A DNA stretch of 6,780 nucleotides from contig DETX01000005.1 in assembly GCA_002362145.1 (NCBI GenBank), positions 12,162 to 18,941 on the forward strand, written 5' to 3'. Source of the DNA: Clostridiales bacterium UBA3277. Lineage in GTDB: Bacteria; Bacillota; Clostridia; Oscillospirales; Oscillospiraceae. Below the pieces are notes generated by a model. That model was not told where the DNA came from. It did no database searches and worked only from the letters and a program-made list of their open reading frames with translations. Positions 1 to 5,012 of the stretch are shown here, piece after piece. The stretch's first letter is position 1; every line of letters begins with the position of its first letter. Made by a program: the position numbers and the translations under genes.

Positions 1-881
1 GCCACCATAGCGTCGGACCGGTCGCAGAGAATCCAGCCGGCCCAATAGTCCTCCGAGCGCAGGATGAGGACCTGGTCTCCGGCAGCGGTCTCGTAGTTCC
101 ACTCCTTCCAGTCCACGGAGTCATCGATGTCCAGGGTCTGGGTGAAGAAGCAGTCCTTGGGCCGGATTTCATAGTCGCAGGGCACCCGGGTTTCCCAGCC
201 GGTCTCCTCCCCCAGCTGCAAATCAAAGCTGGTGTAGAAGTGGCCCGCCTCCGTATACCACCCCAGGCCGGGCTCCCGGGCCTGGGCGGTGGTGCCGGGA
301 TTTAAGACGCTTTCGATGCCCAGATACCGGTAGGTGGCCCGGGGGGAGGAGCTGGCCAGGGCCGGACCATCCAGCTTCAAATGGTACTTTGTCACAATCT
401 CGTCCACCTTGTCCACCATCTCCTGGCTGTAGAGGTTGTAGCCCTCGTAGCCGGGATACTCGGGGACATTTCCCCAGAGAGAGGCCAGAATCTTATGGTC
501 CGGGTCGTAGCTCTGGGTGAAGTCGAACCACTCCTTGGCCGCCTGATAACCGGGAGAGCCGGTGATGCCGGTGAGGGAAAAGACGTTCTGGGTCACCGTC
601 TCGGTTTTCGAGACTTGCTCCTCTTCGTTCCAGATGTCCACCTGAAATTCCCGGGTGCCCAGCCTCAAATCCTGCAAATGCAGGGCATAGGCCACGGCGC
701 AGCCCGCCAGCAGGGCCGTCAGGGCCACAATGGCGGCGATGAGCAGCGGACGGCGGAGGCACTTGGGCTTTCGGGGTTTGGCCCGCTCCTCCTTCTCCGG
801 CGTGAAGACCCCGAATTCCGCTTCCTCGACGTACTTTCCGTCGATATAGCTCAGGCCCAAAAAGATATCCCTGCCATTCAT
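1..881 (-). CDS. Putative anti-sigma/sensor single-pass membrane protein, partner of ECF sigma factor (3' end outside window)
   Basis: The gene runs off the left edge; 293 residues are visible. The start ATG (881-879) overlaps the TGA of the sigma gene as ATGA, and a GGAGGGG ribosome site (890-896) lies 8 bases upstream inside the sigma gene's last codons. The layout is a short charged cytoplasmic part (1-44, starting MNGRDIFLGLSYIDGKYVEE), one hydrophobic segment (about 45-67, flanked by RKPKCLRR on the N side), then a large outer domain of at least 225 residues rich in Trp, Tyr and acidic residues. By orientation and the positive-inside rule the long domain is extracytoplasmic. Clostridia often encode such proteins directly after ECF sigma genes, and the usual inference is that the short N-terminal part holds the sigma factor. 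No HxxxCxxC zinc anti-sigma motif is visible and I do not recognise the outer domain. The anti-sigma role rests on context and topology. Confidence 0.72.
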   Translation of the reverse strand, partial: MNGRDIFLGLSYIDGKYVEEAEFGVFTPEKEERAKPRKPKCLRRPLLIAAIVALTALLAGCAVAYALHLQDLRLGTREFQVDIWNEEEQVSKTETVTQNVFSLTGITGSPGYQAAKEWFDFTQSYDPDHKILASLWGNVPEYPGYEGYNLYSQEMVDKVDEIVTKYHLKLDGPALASSSPRATYRYLGIESVLNPGTTAQAREPGLGWYTEAGHFYTSFDLQLGEETGWETRVPCDYEIRPKDCFFTQTLDIDDSVDWKEWNYETAAGDQVLILRSEDYWAGWILCDRSDAMV

Positions 882-1432
882 ACGGCGATCCCCTCCATTT
901 TTAAGTATTCCCGGAGCTTTTCCCGGGTCCGGTGGAGCCGGGTGTTCACGGCGTTCTCCGTAATGCCGTACCGGGCGGCAATCTCCGCCACGGTGTCCAC
1001 GTACCAGTACCGGCGCAAAAAGACCATCCGGTTTTCTTTGGTCAGGGTGCCGAGAAAGGCGTTCATGAGCCGCCCCAGCTCCTGACTGGTCAGCTCCGCC
1101 TCCCGGCATCTGTCTGGGATGCACAATGCCATCTCCTCCGTCAGGCTCACCACCTCGGCCTTTCGCTTTTCAGCGCCGCGCCAGTCCAGCCTGCCCAGGG
1201 CGAAGTTCCGGCAGATTTTCGCAAGATAGGCGAAAAAGCGGCTGGGGCTCTGGGGCGGGATGGTCTGCCACGCCTTAAAGTAGGTATCGCTGACGCTCTC
1301 CTCTGCGTCCTCGGCGTTGTGCACGATCCGGTCCGCCAGCACGAACAGCCGCCGTCCGTAGCGCCGGTCGGTCTGGGTAATGGCCTCCTCGCTGCGCTGA
1401 AAGTACAGCTTGATAATTTCCTGGTCATCCAT
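878..1432 (-). CDS. ECF-type sigma-70 family RNA polymerase sigma factor
   Basis: Encodes 184 residues, the usual size for an ECF sigma factor with only regions 2 and 4. Region 2 covers about residues 5-80, with the core-binding/-10 recognition stretch NAEDAEESVSDTYFKAWQTI (39-58). Region 4 covers about 118-176, ending in a helix-turn-helix (VAEIAARYGITENAVNTRLHRTREKL, from about 148) that should read the -35 element. The frame is open upstream to 1546, but the start is placed at ATG 1432 because AGGAGGTGA (1438-1446) sits just before it and homology begins at MDDQEIIKLYF. It probably directs RNA polymerase to a small regulon in response to an envelope or external signal relayed by the membrane protein encoded in the overlapping downstream gene. 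The two genes form an operon, and autoregulation is likely but not shown. Confidence 0.92.
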   Translation of the reverse strand: MDDQEIIKLYFQRSEEAITQTDRRYGRRLFVLADRIVHNAEDAEESVSDTYFKAWQTIPPQSPSRFFAYLAKICRNFALGRLDWRGAEKRKAEVVSLTEEMALCIPDRCREAELTSQELGRLMNAFLGTLTKENRMVFLRRYWYVDTVAEIAARYGITENAVNTRLHRTREKLREYLKMEGIAV

Positions 1433-1437
1433 ATCGG

Positions 1438-1446
1438 TCACCTCCT
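1438..1446 (-). promoter_or_regulatory. Ribosome binding site of the sigma factor gene
   Basis: AGGAGGTGA on the minus strand, a near-perfect anti-16S match, lies five bases before ATG 1432. It decides the start against the longer open frame reaching 1546. Confidence 0.85.
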
Positions 1447-1460
1447 GAAATTGGTTCCTC

Positions 1461-1498
1461 ACCCTAATAGAGGGATTTTGGGGAGAAATCTTTCTCCC
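1461..1498 (-). promoter_or_regulatory. Candidate promoter/operator of the sigma-membrane protein operon
   Basis: On the minus strand this stretch holds GGGAGAAA-GA-TTTCTCCC (1481-1498), a perfect 8-bp inverted repeat with a 2-base centre, followed by CCCTCTATTAGGG (1462-1474). CCTCTA resembles the CGTCTA-like -10 elements of ECF promoters, and GGAGAAA would lie about 17 bases upstream of it as a poor -35. A housekeeping -35/-10 pair is not evident. Autoregulated ECF promoters are common, so this is the logical place for one, but the assignment is a guess. The inverted repeat could instead be a repressor site or an RNA hairpin. Confidence 0.35.
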
Positions 1499-1502
1499 TT
1501 TG

Positions 1503-1514
1503 AAAAAATTTTTT
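1503..1514. repeat. AAAAAATTTTTT palindrome in the terminator-sigma promoter spacer
   Basis: A 12-bp A/T palindrome lies within a direct repeat of TTGAAAAA (1500-1507 and 1513-1520). On the minus strand it follows the terminator T run and precedes the candidate sigma promoter, where it could extend the terminator tail or act as an UP-like or bent-DNA element. It stands out in otherwise GC-rich sequence. Confidence 0.45.
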
Positions 1515-1515
1515 G

Positions 1516-1545
1516 AAAAAGCCCGCTTCCAGAGGGAAGCGGGCA
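1516..1545 (-). terminator. Rho-independent terminator of the deacetylase-aminotransferase operon
   Basis: Read on the minus strand, a 10-bp perfect GC-rich stem GCCCGCTTCC/GGAAGCGGGC (1535-1544 and 1521-1530) with a 4-base loop is followed by TTTTT (1516-1520), then C and more A/T. It lies six bases beyond the aminotransferase stop codon. The A run beyond the other side of the stem is too short to make it a good terminator on the plus strand. Confidence 0.88.
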
Positions 1546-1550
1546 AAAAT

Positions 1551-2684
1551 TCAGGAAAGGGTTTTGAGAAAGGTCTCCATCCGGTCCAGGGCCGTTTTCA
1601 GCGTCTCGTCGGATACGCAGTAGGACAGCCGGAGATATCCCTCCGCCCCAAAGCAGCTCCCCGGGACGGCGGCCACCTTCCCCTCCCGGATCATCCGGGT
1701 GCAGAAATCGGCGGAGGTCATGCCGTATTGTTCGATGCCGGGAAATACATAGAAGGCCCCCCGGGGCTCGGGGAAGCTCAGCCCCATCTCCTTTAGGCGG
1801 CGGCAGACAAAGTCCCGGCGGCTTTCGTAGACCCGGCGCATGGGCTCCGGGTCCTCCTTCAAAGCCTCCACGGCCGCCTCCTGCAAAAAGGTGGGCACGG
1901 CGGTGATCTCCGCCGCGCTGAGCAGTAGCAGCCGCTCCATCACATAGTCCGGGCAGATCAGATACCCCACCCGCCAGCCGGTCATGGCGTAGGGCTTGGA
2001 GAAGCTCTGGCAGAGAATCACCTGGTCCCGGAGCTCCCCGTCCAGGCTCAGGTCCGGGCAGGTTCCGCAGTAGCTCAGCTGCTGGTAGACATTGTCGCAG
2101 ATGACGAAAATGGGCCTGCCCATCACCGCCCGCTTCACAGCGGCCAGGCTCTCCCGGCTGAACACCACCCCGGTGGGGTTGCAGGGGGAATTGATCACGA
2201 TGGCCTTCGTTCTGGGGGTGACGGCGGCCAGAAGGGCCTTTTCGTCGATCTGAAAGCCGGTCTTTGTCACGTCCAGGCGGACGGTCTTTGCCCCGGCGAT
2301 GGTTGCGATGGTCTCATAGAGCCCAAAGCCCGGCGTGGGCACAATGACCTCCTCCCCGGGATTCAAAATGCCAAGCAGCGCCGTAAACAGCGCCTGGCAG
2401 GCCCCGATGGTGACCAGCACATTTTCCGGGGCCGTGGCCCGCCCCCGGCGGGTCTCGTAATCGGCAATGGCCCGGCGGAGCTTTTCCGTGCCCTGGTTGG
2501 GGGCATAGTGGGTCTGGCCCCGGGTAAGGGCCGCCGCCGCTGCGGCCTTGATGGCCTGGGGGGTGTCAAAGTCCGGCTCGCCGATGGTGAGCATGGCGCA
2601 GTCCGGAGTCTCCCGGGCCAGGTTGGTGTAGACCCGGATGGCGCTGCGCTGCAGGGAAGCCAAATTTCTGTTCAGTGGGATCAT
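1551..2684 (-). CDS. patA: Class I/II PLP-dependent aminotransferase, probable N-acetyl-L,L-diaminopimelate aminotransferase (PatA-like)
   Basis: A complete 377-residue fold-type I aminotransferase of the aspartate aminotransferase I-gamma group. Landmarks are GEPDFDTP (35-42), the substrate loop YAPNQGTEKLR (60-70), NPTG (169-172), DNVY (197-200; Asp to the PLP ring nitrogen, Tyr to its hydroxyl), SFSK with the Schiff-base Lys230, GWRVGY with the phosphate-binding Arg238, and LRLSY with the carboxylate-binding Arg352. The start ATG overlaps the TGA of the deacetylase gene (ATGA), with GGAGG (2692-2696) seven bases upstream, so the two genes are translationally coupled. The family alone fixes only a cytosolic 2-oxoglutarate/glutamate-type transaminase. 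The lysine role, making N-acetyl-LL-diaminopimelate from N-acetyl-2-amino-6-oxopimelate, is inferred from the neighbouring deacetylase and dapH. DNVY is less usual than DEVY. An aspartate or aromatic aminotransferase remains possible. Confidence 0.9.
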   Translation of the reverse strand: MIPLNRNLASLQRSAIRVYTNLARETPDCAMLTIGEPDFDTPQAIKAAAAAALTRGQTHYAPNQGTEKLRRAIADYETRRGRATAPENVLVTIGACQALFTALLGILNPGEEVIVPTPGFGLYETIATIAGAKTVRLDVTKTGFQIDEKALLAAVTPRTKAIVINSPCNPTGVVFSRESLAAVKRAVMGRPIFVICDNVYQQLSYCGTCPDLSLDGELRDQVILCQSFSKPYAMTGWRVGYLICPDYVMERLLLLSAAEITAVPTFLQEAAVEALKEDPEPMRRVYESRRDFVCRRLKEMGLSFPEPRGAFYVFPGIEQYGMTSADFCTRMIREGKVAAVPGSCFGAEGYLRLSYCVSDETLKTALDRMETFLKTLS

Positions 2685-3769
2685 AGTTCCGCCTCCGCCA
2701 GTCGTTCAAAAAAGTCCGCTCCCTTTACAAGGAGCCCGTCGTCAAAATCAAAATCCGCCGTATGCAGGGCCGGGACATCCCCCAGGCCCAGGAAGAAAAA
2801 CAGCCCCGGCAGCCGCCTCTGATACCAGGAAAAATCCTCGGCGGTCATGGAGGGCTCCGCCAGCTCCGAAAAGGACACTTTTTCCCGGACCCGGTCGTAG
2901 AGGTCCGGATGGTTCATGACGGCGGGATAGCCGAGGCTCTCCCCGATCTCCACCCGAACCCCATGACTTTCCCCAATCTCCCGGCCGATGTCCCGGAGGC
3001 CCCGGGCAAGCGATTCAAAGGTCTCGTCCTGGAAGGCCCGGAGGGACCCCTCCAGCCTGGTGTGGGCGGAGAGGGCGTTGCGGACGGTGCCGCTTTCAAA
3101 CTTCCCGAATTTCAGCAGCCGGAATACGTTTTCCGGCAGAGCGGCCTCCATTTCCGCCGCCCGGCGGTAGAAGTCCACCCCGGCAGCCAGGGCGTCGATG
3201 CCCTGGGAGGCCTTGGCGATGTGGGCGGATCTGCCGAAAATGTCCACGTTCACCTCGCAGGACCGGGCCATGAGCTCGTTTTTCCGGCTGAAAACTTCCC
3301 CCGCCGGAAGCCCCGGCCAAAGGTGCAATCCGAAAATGGCCCGGACCTTGTATTTTTCAAAAATCCCGGTTTCGCACAAATCCTTCGCGCCGCCGGTGGT
3401 CTCCTCGGCAGGCTGGAACAGCAGCAGCACATTGTGGGCAAGATTCTTCTTCCCATTCAGCCGCCGGGCCAGCTCCAAAACAATGGCCATGTGGCCGTCA
3501 TGGCCGCAGGCGTGCATCCGGCCGGGATGGGTGGAGGCGTAGGCCGCCCCGGAGGCTTCCTCTATGGGCAGGGCGTCGGCATCCGCCCGGAAGGCGATGG
3601 CATCCTCCCTGCCAAAATCGAACCAGGCGGCCAGGGCTCCCTCCATGGGGGAGAACACCCGGCAGTTCAGCCCGGCCAGGGCCCCTTCCAGATAGCCCAT
3701 GGTCTCCGGCAGGACATTGTGAAGCTCCGGAACCGCGTGCAGCGCCCGGCGGTCAAGAACGATCTGCAT
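2681..3769 (-). CDS. M20 family amidohydrolase, probable N-acetyldiaminopimelate deacetylase (YkuR/DapL-like)
   Basis: Encodes 362 residues of an M20D metallohydrolase. The N-terminal motif [10 protein letters not shown] (7-16) matches the family's RRxLHxxPE opening and supports the start at ATG 3769 rather than 3877, as does AGGAGG (3778-3783) eight bases upstream. Expected metal ligands are visible: Cys88 and His90 in MHACGHDGH, Glu123 in FQPAEE (Glu122 the likely general base), His149 in GLHLWP, and His336 in [15 protein letters not shown] (309-313) is also typical. The central dimerisation segment reads [13 protein letters not shown] rather than GHAAYPH. In this context it would remove acetate from N-acetyl-LL-diaminopimelate in the cytosol. 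In B. subtilis the equivalent gene (ykuR, also called dapL) lies beside dapH. Sequence alone could also fit a general N-acyl-amino-acid hydrolase. It is first in an operon with the aminotransferase. Confidence 0.88.
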   Translation of the reverse strand: MQIVLDRRALHAVPELHNVLPETMGYLEGALAGLNCRVFSPMEGALAAWFDFGREDAIAFRADADALPIEEASGAAYASTHPGRMHACGHDGHMAIVLELARRLNGKKNLAHNVLLLFQPAEETTGGAKDLCETGIFEKYKVRAIFGLHLWPGLPAGEVFSRKNELMARSCEVNVDIFGRSAHIAKASQGIDALAAGVDFYRRAAEMEAALPENVFRLLKFGKFESGTVRNALSAHTRLEGSLRAFQDETFESLARGLRDIGREIGESHGVRVEIGESLGYPAVMNHPDLYDRVREKVSFSELAEPSMTAEDFSWYQRRLPGLFFFLGLGDVPALHTADFDFDDGLLVKGADFFERLAEAEL

Positions 3770-3777
3770 GGATTTTT

Positions 3778-3783
3778 CCTCCT
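3778..3783 (-). promoter_or_regulatory. Ribosome binding site of the deacetylase gene
   Basis: AGGAGG on the minus strand, eight bases before ATG 3769. It decides the start against an upstream in-frame ATG at 3877, which would run back through the promoter. Confidence 0.85.
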
Positions 3784-3796
3784 GAAAATTTTCTCC

Positions 3797-3826
3797 ATGA
3801 TACCACGCCTTTAGGGTCCTTGTCAA
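3797..3826 (-). promoter_or_regulatory. Sigma-A-type promoter of the deacetylase-aminotransferase operon
   Basis: On the minus strand, TTGACA (3821-3826, a perfect -35) and TATCAT (3797-3802, five of six matches to the -10 consensus) are separated by 18 bases. Transcription should start near 3790, leaving a leader of only about 20 bases, too short for a riboswitch. No extended -10 TGn is present; the bases before TATCAT are GCGTGG. Confidence 0.75.
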
Positions 3827-3834
3827 TTTGTCCC

Positions 3835-3863
3835 TTGCGTTCCGGCCAAAAAGATGGTAGGAT
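3835..3863 (+). promoter_or_regulatory. Candidate promoter of dapH
   Basis: TTGCGT (3835-3840) and TAGGAT (3858-3863) are spaced by exactly 17 bases and lie 32 bases ahead of dapH. The match to consensus is moderate (TTG and TA--AT kept). The -35 lies only 8 bases from the -35 of the divergent promoter, so the two polymerases may compete or share a regulator. TTGTCA at 3820-3825 is a better -35 by sequence but has no -10 at the right distance. Confidence 0.5.
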
Positions 3864-3880
3864 AGGGAAAAATCCATCCG

Positions 3881-3886
3881 AAGGAG
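3881..3886 (+). promoter_or_regulatory. Ribosome binding site of dapH
   Basis: AAGGAG, eight bases before ATG 3895. It decides the start against an upstream in-frame TTG at 3820, which lies in the promoter. Confidence 0.8.
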
Positions 3887-3894
3887 AACAATCC

Positions 3895-4587
3895 ATGAAC
3901 GCTCAGCAGATCATCGAATACATCCGCACATCCGAAAAAAAGACCCCGGTGAAGGTCTACGTCTGGGAAAAGACCCCGGTGGCCTTCCCCAACTGCCATG
4001 AGTTTCCCGCCGGGGAGGGCTGCAAAATCATCTTTGGCGACTGGAAAGACGTGTCCCCCGTGCTGGCAGCCCACGAATTTTCCCATGTGGAAATCGAAAA
4101 CGGCTGCCGCAACTCCGCCATTCCCCTGCTGGATCTGAAAGACATCCCCGCCCGCATCGAGCCCGGCGCCATTTTGCGGGAGCAGGTGGAAATCGGCAGG
4201 AACGCCGTCATCATGATGGGCGCCATTCTGAACATCGGCGCCGTGGTGGGCGAAGGCACCATGATCGACATGGGCGCGGTCCTGGGGGGCCGGGCCACGG
4301 TGGGCAAAAACTGCCACGTGGGCGCCGGCGCGGTTCTGGCCGGTGTGGTGGAGCCCGCCTCGGCCACACCGGTGGTCATTGAGGACGATGTGCTCATCGG
4401 GGCCAACGCCGTAATCATCGAGGGCTGCCGGGTGGGCCGGGGGGCCGTGGTGGCCGCCGGGGCCGTGGTGGTGGAGGACGTCCCGCCGGAGACCGTGGTG
4501 GCCGGCTGCCCCGCCCGGGTCATCAAGCGCAAGGATGAGAAAACCGCCGGAAAGACCGCCTTGGTTGACGCCCTGCGGACGCTGTAA
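3895..4587 (+). CDS. dapH: 2,3,4,5-tetrahydropyridine-2,6-dicarboxylate N-acetyltransferase
   Basis: Encodes 230 residues, close to the roughly 236 of B. subtilis DapH (YkuQ), and recognisable along its whole length. The N-terminal domain (1-85) begins [22 protein letters not shown]. The signature [21 protein letters not shown] (72-92) leads into a left-handed beta-helix of hexapeptide repeats (about 88-205) containing [20 protein letters not shown] and [21 protein letters not shown], then a basic C-terminal tail. It transfers acetyl from acetyl-CoA to tetrahydrodipicolinate, committing it to the acetylated branch of diaminopimelate and lysine synthesis; the family is a cytosolic trimer. It is transcribed alone from a promoter facing the deacetylase-aminotransferase operon, which can supply the next two steps. 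Some databases use the symbol dapD for this acetyl form; the succinyl-using DapD is a different protein. Confidence 0.96.
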   Translation: MNAQQIIEYIRTSEKKTPVKVYVWEKTPVAFPNCHEFPAGEGCKIIFGDWKDVSPVLAAHEFSHVEIENGCRNSAIPLLDLKDIPARIEPGAILREQVEIGRNAVIMMGAILNIGAVVGEGTMIDMGAVLGGRATVGKNCHVGAGAVLAGVVEPASATPVVIEDDVLIGANAVIIEGCRVGRGAVVAAGAVVVEDVPPETVVAGCPARVIKRKDEKTAGKTALVDALRTL

Positions 4588-4600
4588 TTTGTTTCGAACC

Positions 4601-4639
4601 CATAAAAATTGGGCCCTCCCGGTTTCGGGAGGGCCCTTT
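4601..4639. terminator. Bidirectional terminator between convergent dapH and the phage module
   Basis: A perfect 10-bp stem GGGCCCTCCC/GGGAGGGCCC (4611-4620 and 4627-4636) with loop GGTTTC lies 23 bases after the dapH stop codon. On the plus strand the U tract is short (TTT then GGC). On the minus strand the hairpin is followed by AATTTTTATG, a better tail, so it should also stop transcripts arriving from the phage-like genes, whose last stop codon is at 4670. Confidence 0.85.
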
Positions 4640-4669
4640 GGCGTGGTGAAATTCTTCTGTCCAGTTTTT

Positions 4670-5011
4670 TTACTTTGGCACCGTGCCGTCGCTCTGGGCC
4701 AGGGTGAAGGTGAACGCATAGCTGACGTAGTTTTCCCTGGGCTCCTGGGTCAGCTCCAGGCCGGTAAAATAGCAGTACCGGATGCCCCAGACGGGATGCT
4801 TCAGATTGCCGGGGGTTCCCTCGGTAAACAGCGCCGTCATTCGCTTGTAGGCGTCAAAGGCTCCGGTGCCGTAGAAAATTCCCCTGCCGCTGATGGTCAG
4901 CCGCTGGGGCCCCATGGAATCGTAGGACCCGTCTACGTACTTGGGTTCCCTGGTAAACTTCTCCTGATACACCGTGGGGTTCTGGGGCCAGACGAAGGTC
5001 TTATAGCTCAT
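4670..5011 (-). CDS. Phage tail-type protein, possibly related to the N-terminal domain of DNA-circulation/tail hub proteins
   Basis: Encodes 113 residues and is the last gene of the phage cluster. The start is placed at MSYKTFVWPQNPTVYQEKFTRE (ATG 5011), one base after the stop of the preceding gene (TAAGATG), so translation is probably coupled; the nearest AGGAGGAG (5025-5032) is 13 bases away, longer than usual. The protein is rich in Tyr, Phe, Gly and Pro with no membrane segment. The block ISGRGIFYGTGAFDAYKRMTALF (40-62), then GNLKHPVWGIRYCYFTGLELTQE (68-90) and YVSYAFTF (95-102), recalls phage proteins in which a Gly-rich turn is followed by LxHPxWG and a beta-sandwich, as in the DNA-circulation (Mu gpN) N-terminal domain. 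That similarity is from memory and not firm. A baseplate or tail-tip role is inferred. The isolectric and size features do not suggest an enzyme. Confidence 0.72.
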   Translation of the reverse strand: MSYKTFVWPQNPTVYQEKFTREPKYVDGSYDSMGPQRLTISGRGIFYGTGAFDAYKRMTALFTEGTPGNLKHPVWGIRYCYFTGLELTQEPRENYVSYAFTFTLAQSDGTVPK

Positions 5012-5012
5012 C

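Larger units (their letters stand above)
3768..3877. repeat. Perfect 12-bp inverted repeat flanking the divergent lysine promoters
   Basis: ATGGATTTTTCC at 3768-3779 and its exact reverse complement GGAAAAATCCAT at 3866-3877 bracket the two promoters, 86 bases apart. In each transcript the same GGAAAAATCCAT appears in the leader: between ribosome site and start codon (and including the AT of the ATG) for the deacetylase, and around the expected transcription start for dapH. It may be a shared regulator site or a coincidence helped by A/T bases and purine-rich leader sequence. Confidence 0.5.

Noticed and set aside
1481..1498. GGGAGAAA-TC-TTTCTCCC as a second terminator.
   Set aside because: The 2-base centre is too tight for a stable RNA loop without opening the stem, and neither side has a proper T run directly after it; an operator or promoter role seems likelier.
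381..1516. Plus-strand open frames opposite the membrane protein and sigma factor genes.
   Set aside because: They are shadows of well-supported minus-strand genes, with no ribosome sites or recognisable domains.
2762..3814. Long open frame (350 codons) on the plus strand opposite the deacetylase gene.
   Set aside because: It lies antisense to a clear M20 enzyme and shows only Gly/Pro/His-rich low-information sequence.
3820..3894. Upstream TTG start extending DapH by 25 residues.
   Set aside because: The extension covers the promoter elements, has no ribosome site, and does not resemble the DapH N-terminus, whereas ATG 3895 has AAGGAG at 8 bases.
4588..4604. GGGTTCGAAAC on the minus strand, resembling a tRNA T-arm and thus a possible phage attachment site.
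   Set aside because: The flanks cannot form the T stem, and no acceptor, D or anticodon arm surrounds it.
3823..4719. Long open frame (298 codons) on the minus strand covering all of dapH.
   Set aside because: It is antisense to an unmistakable DapH, lacks a ribosome site, is His/Gly-rich without domain pattern, and arises from GC-rich third codon positions.
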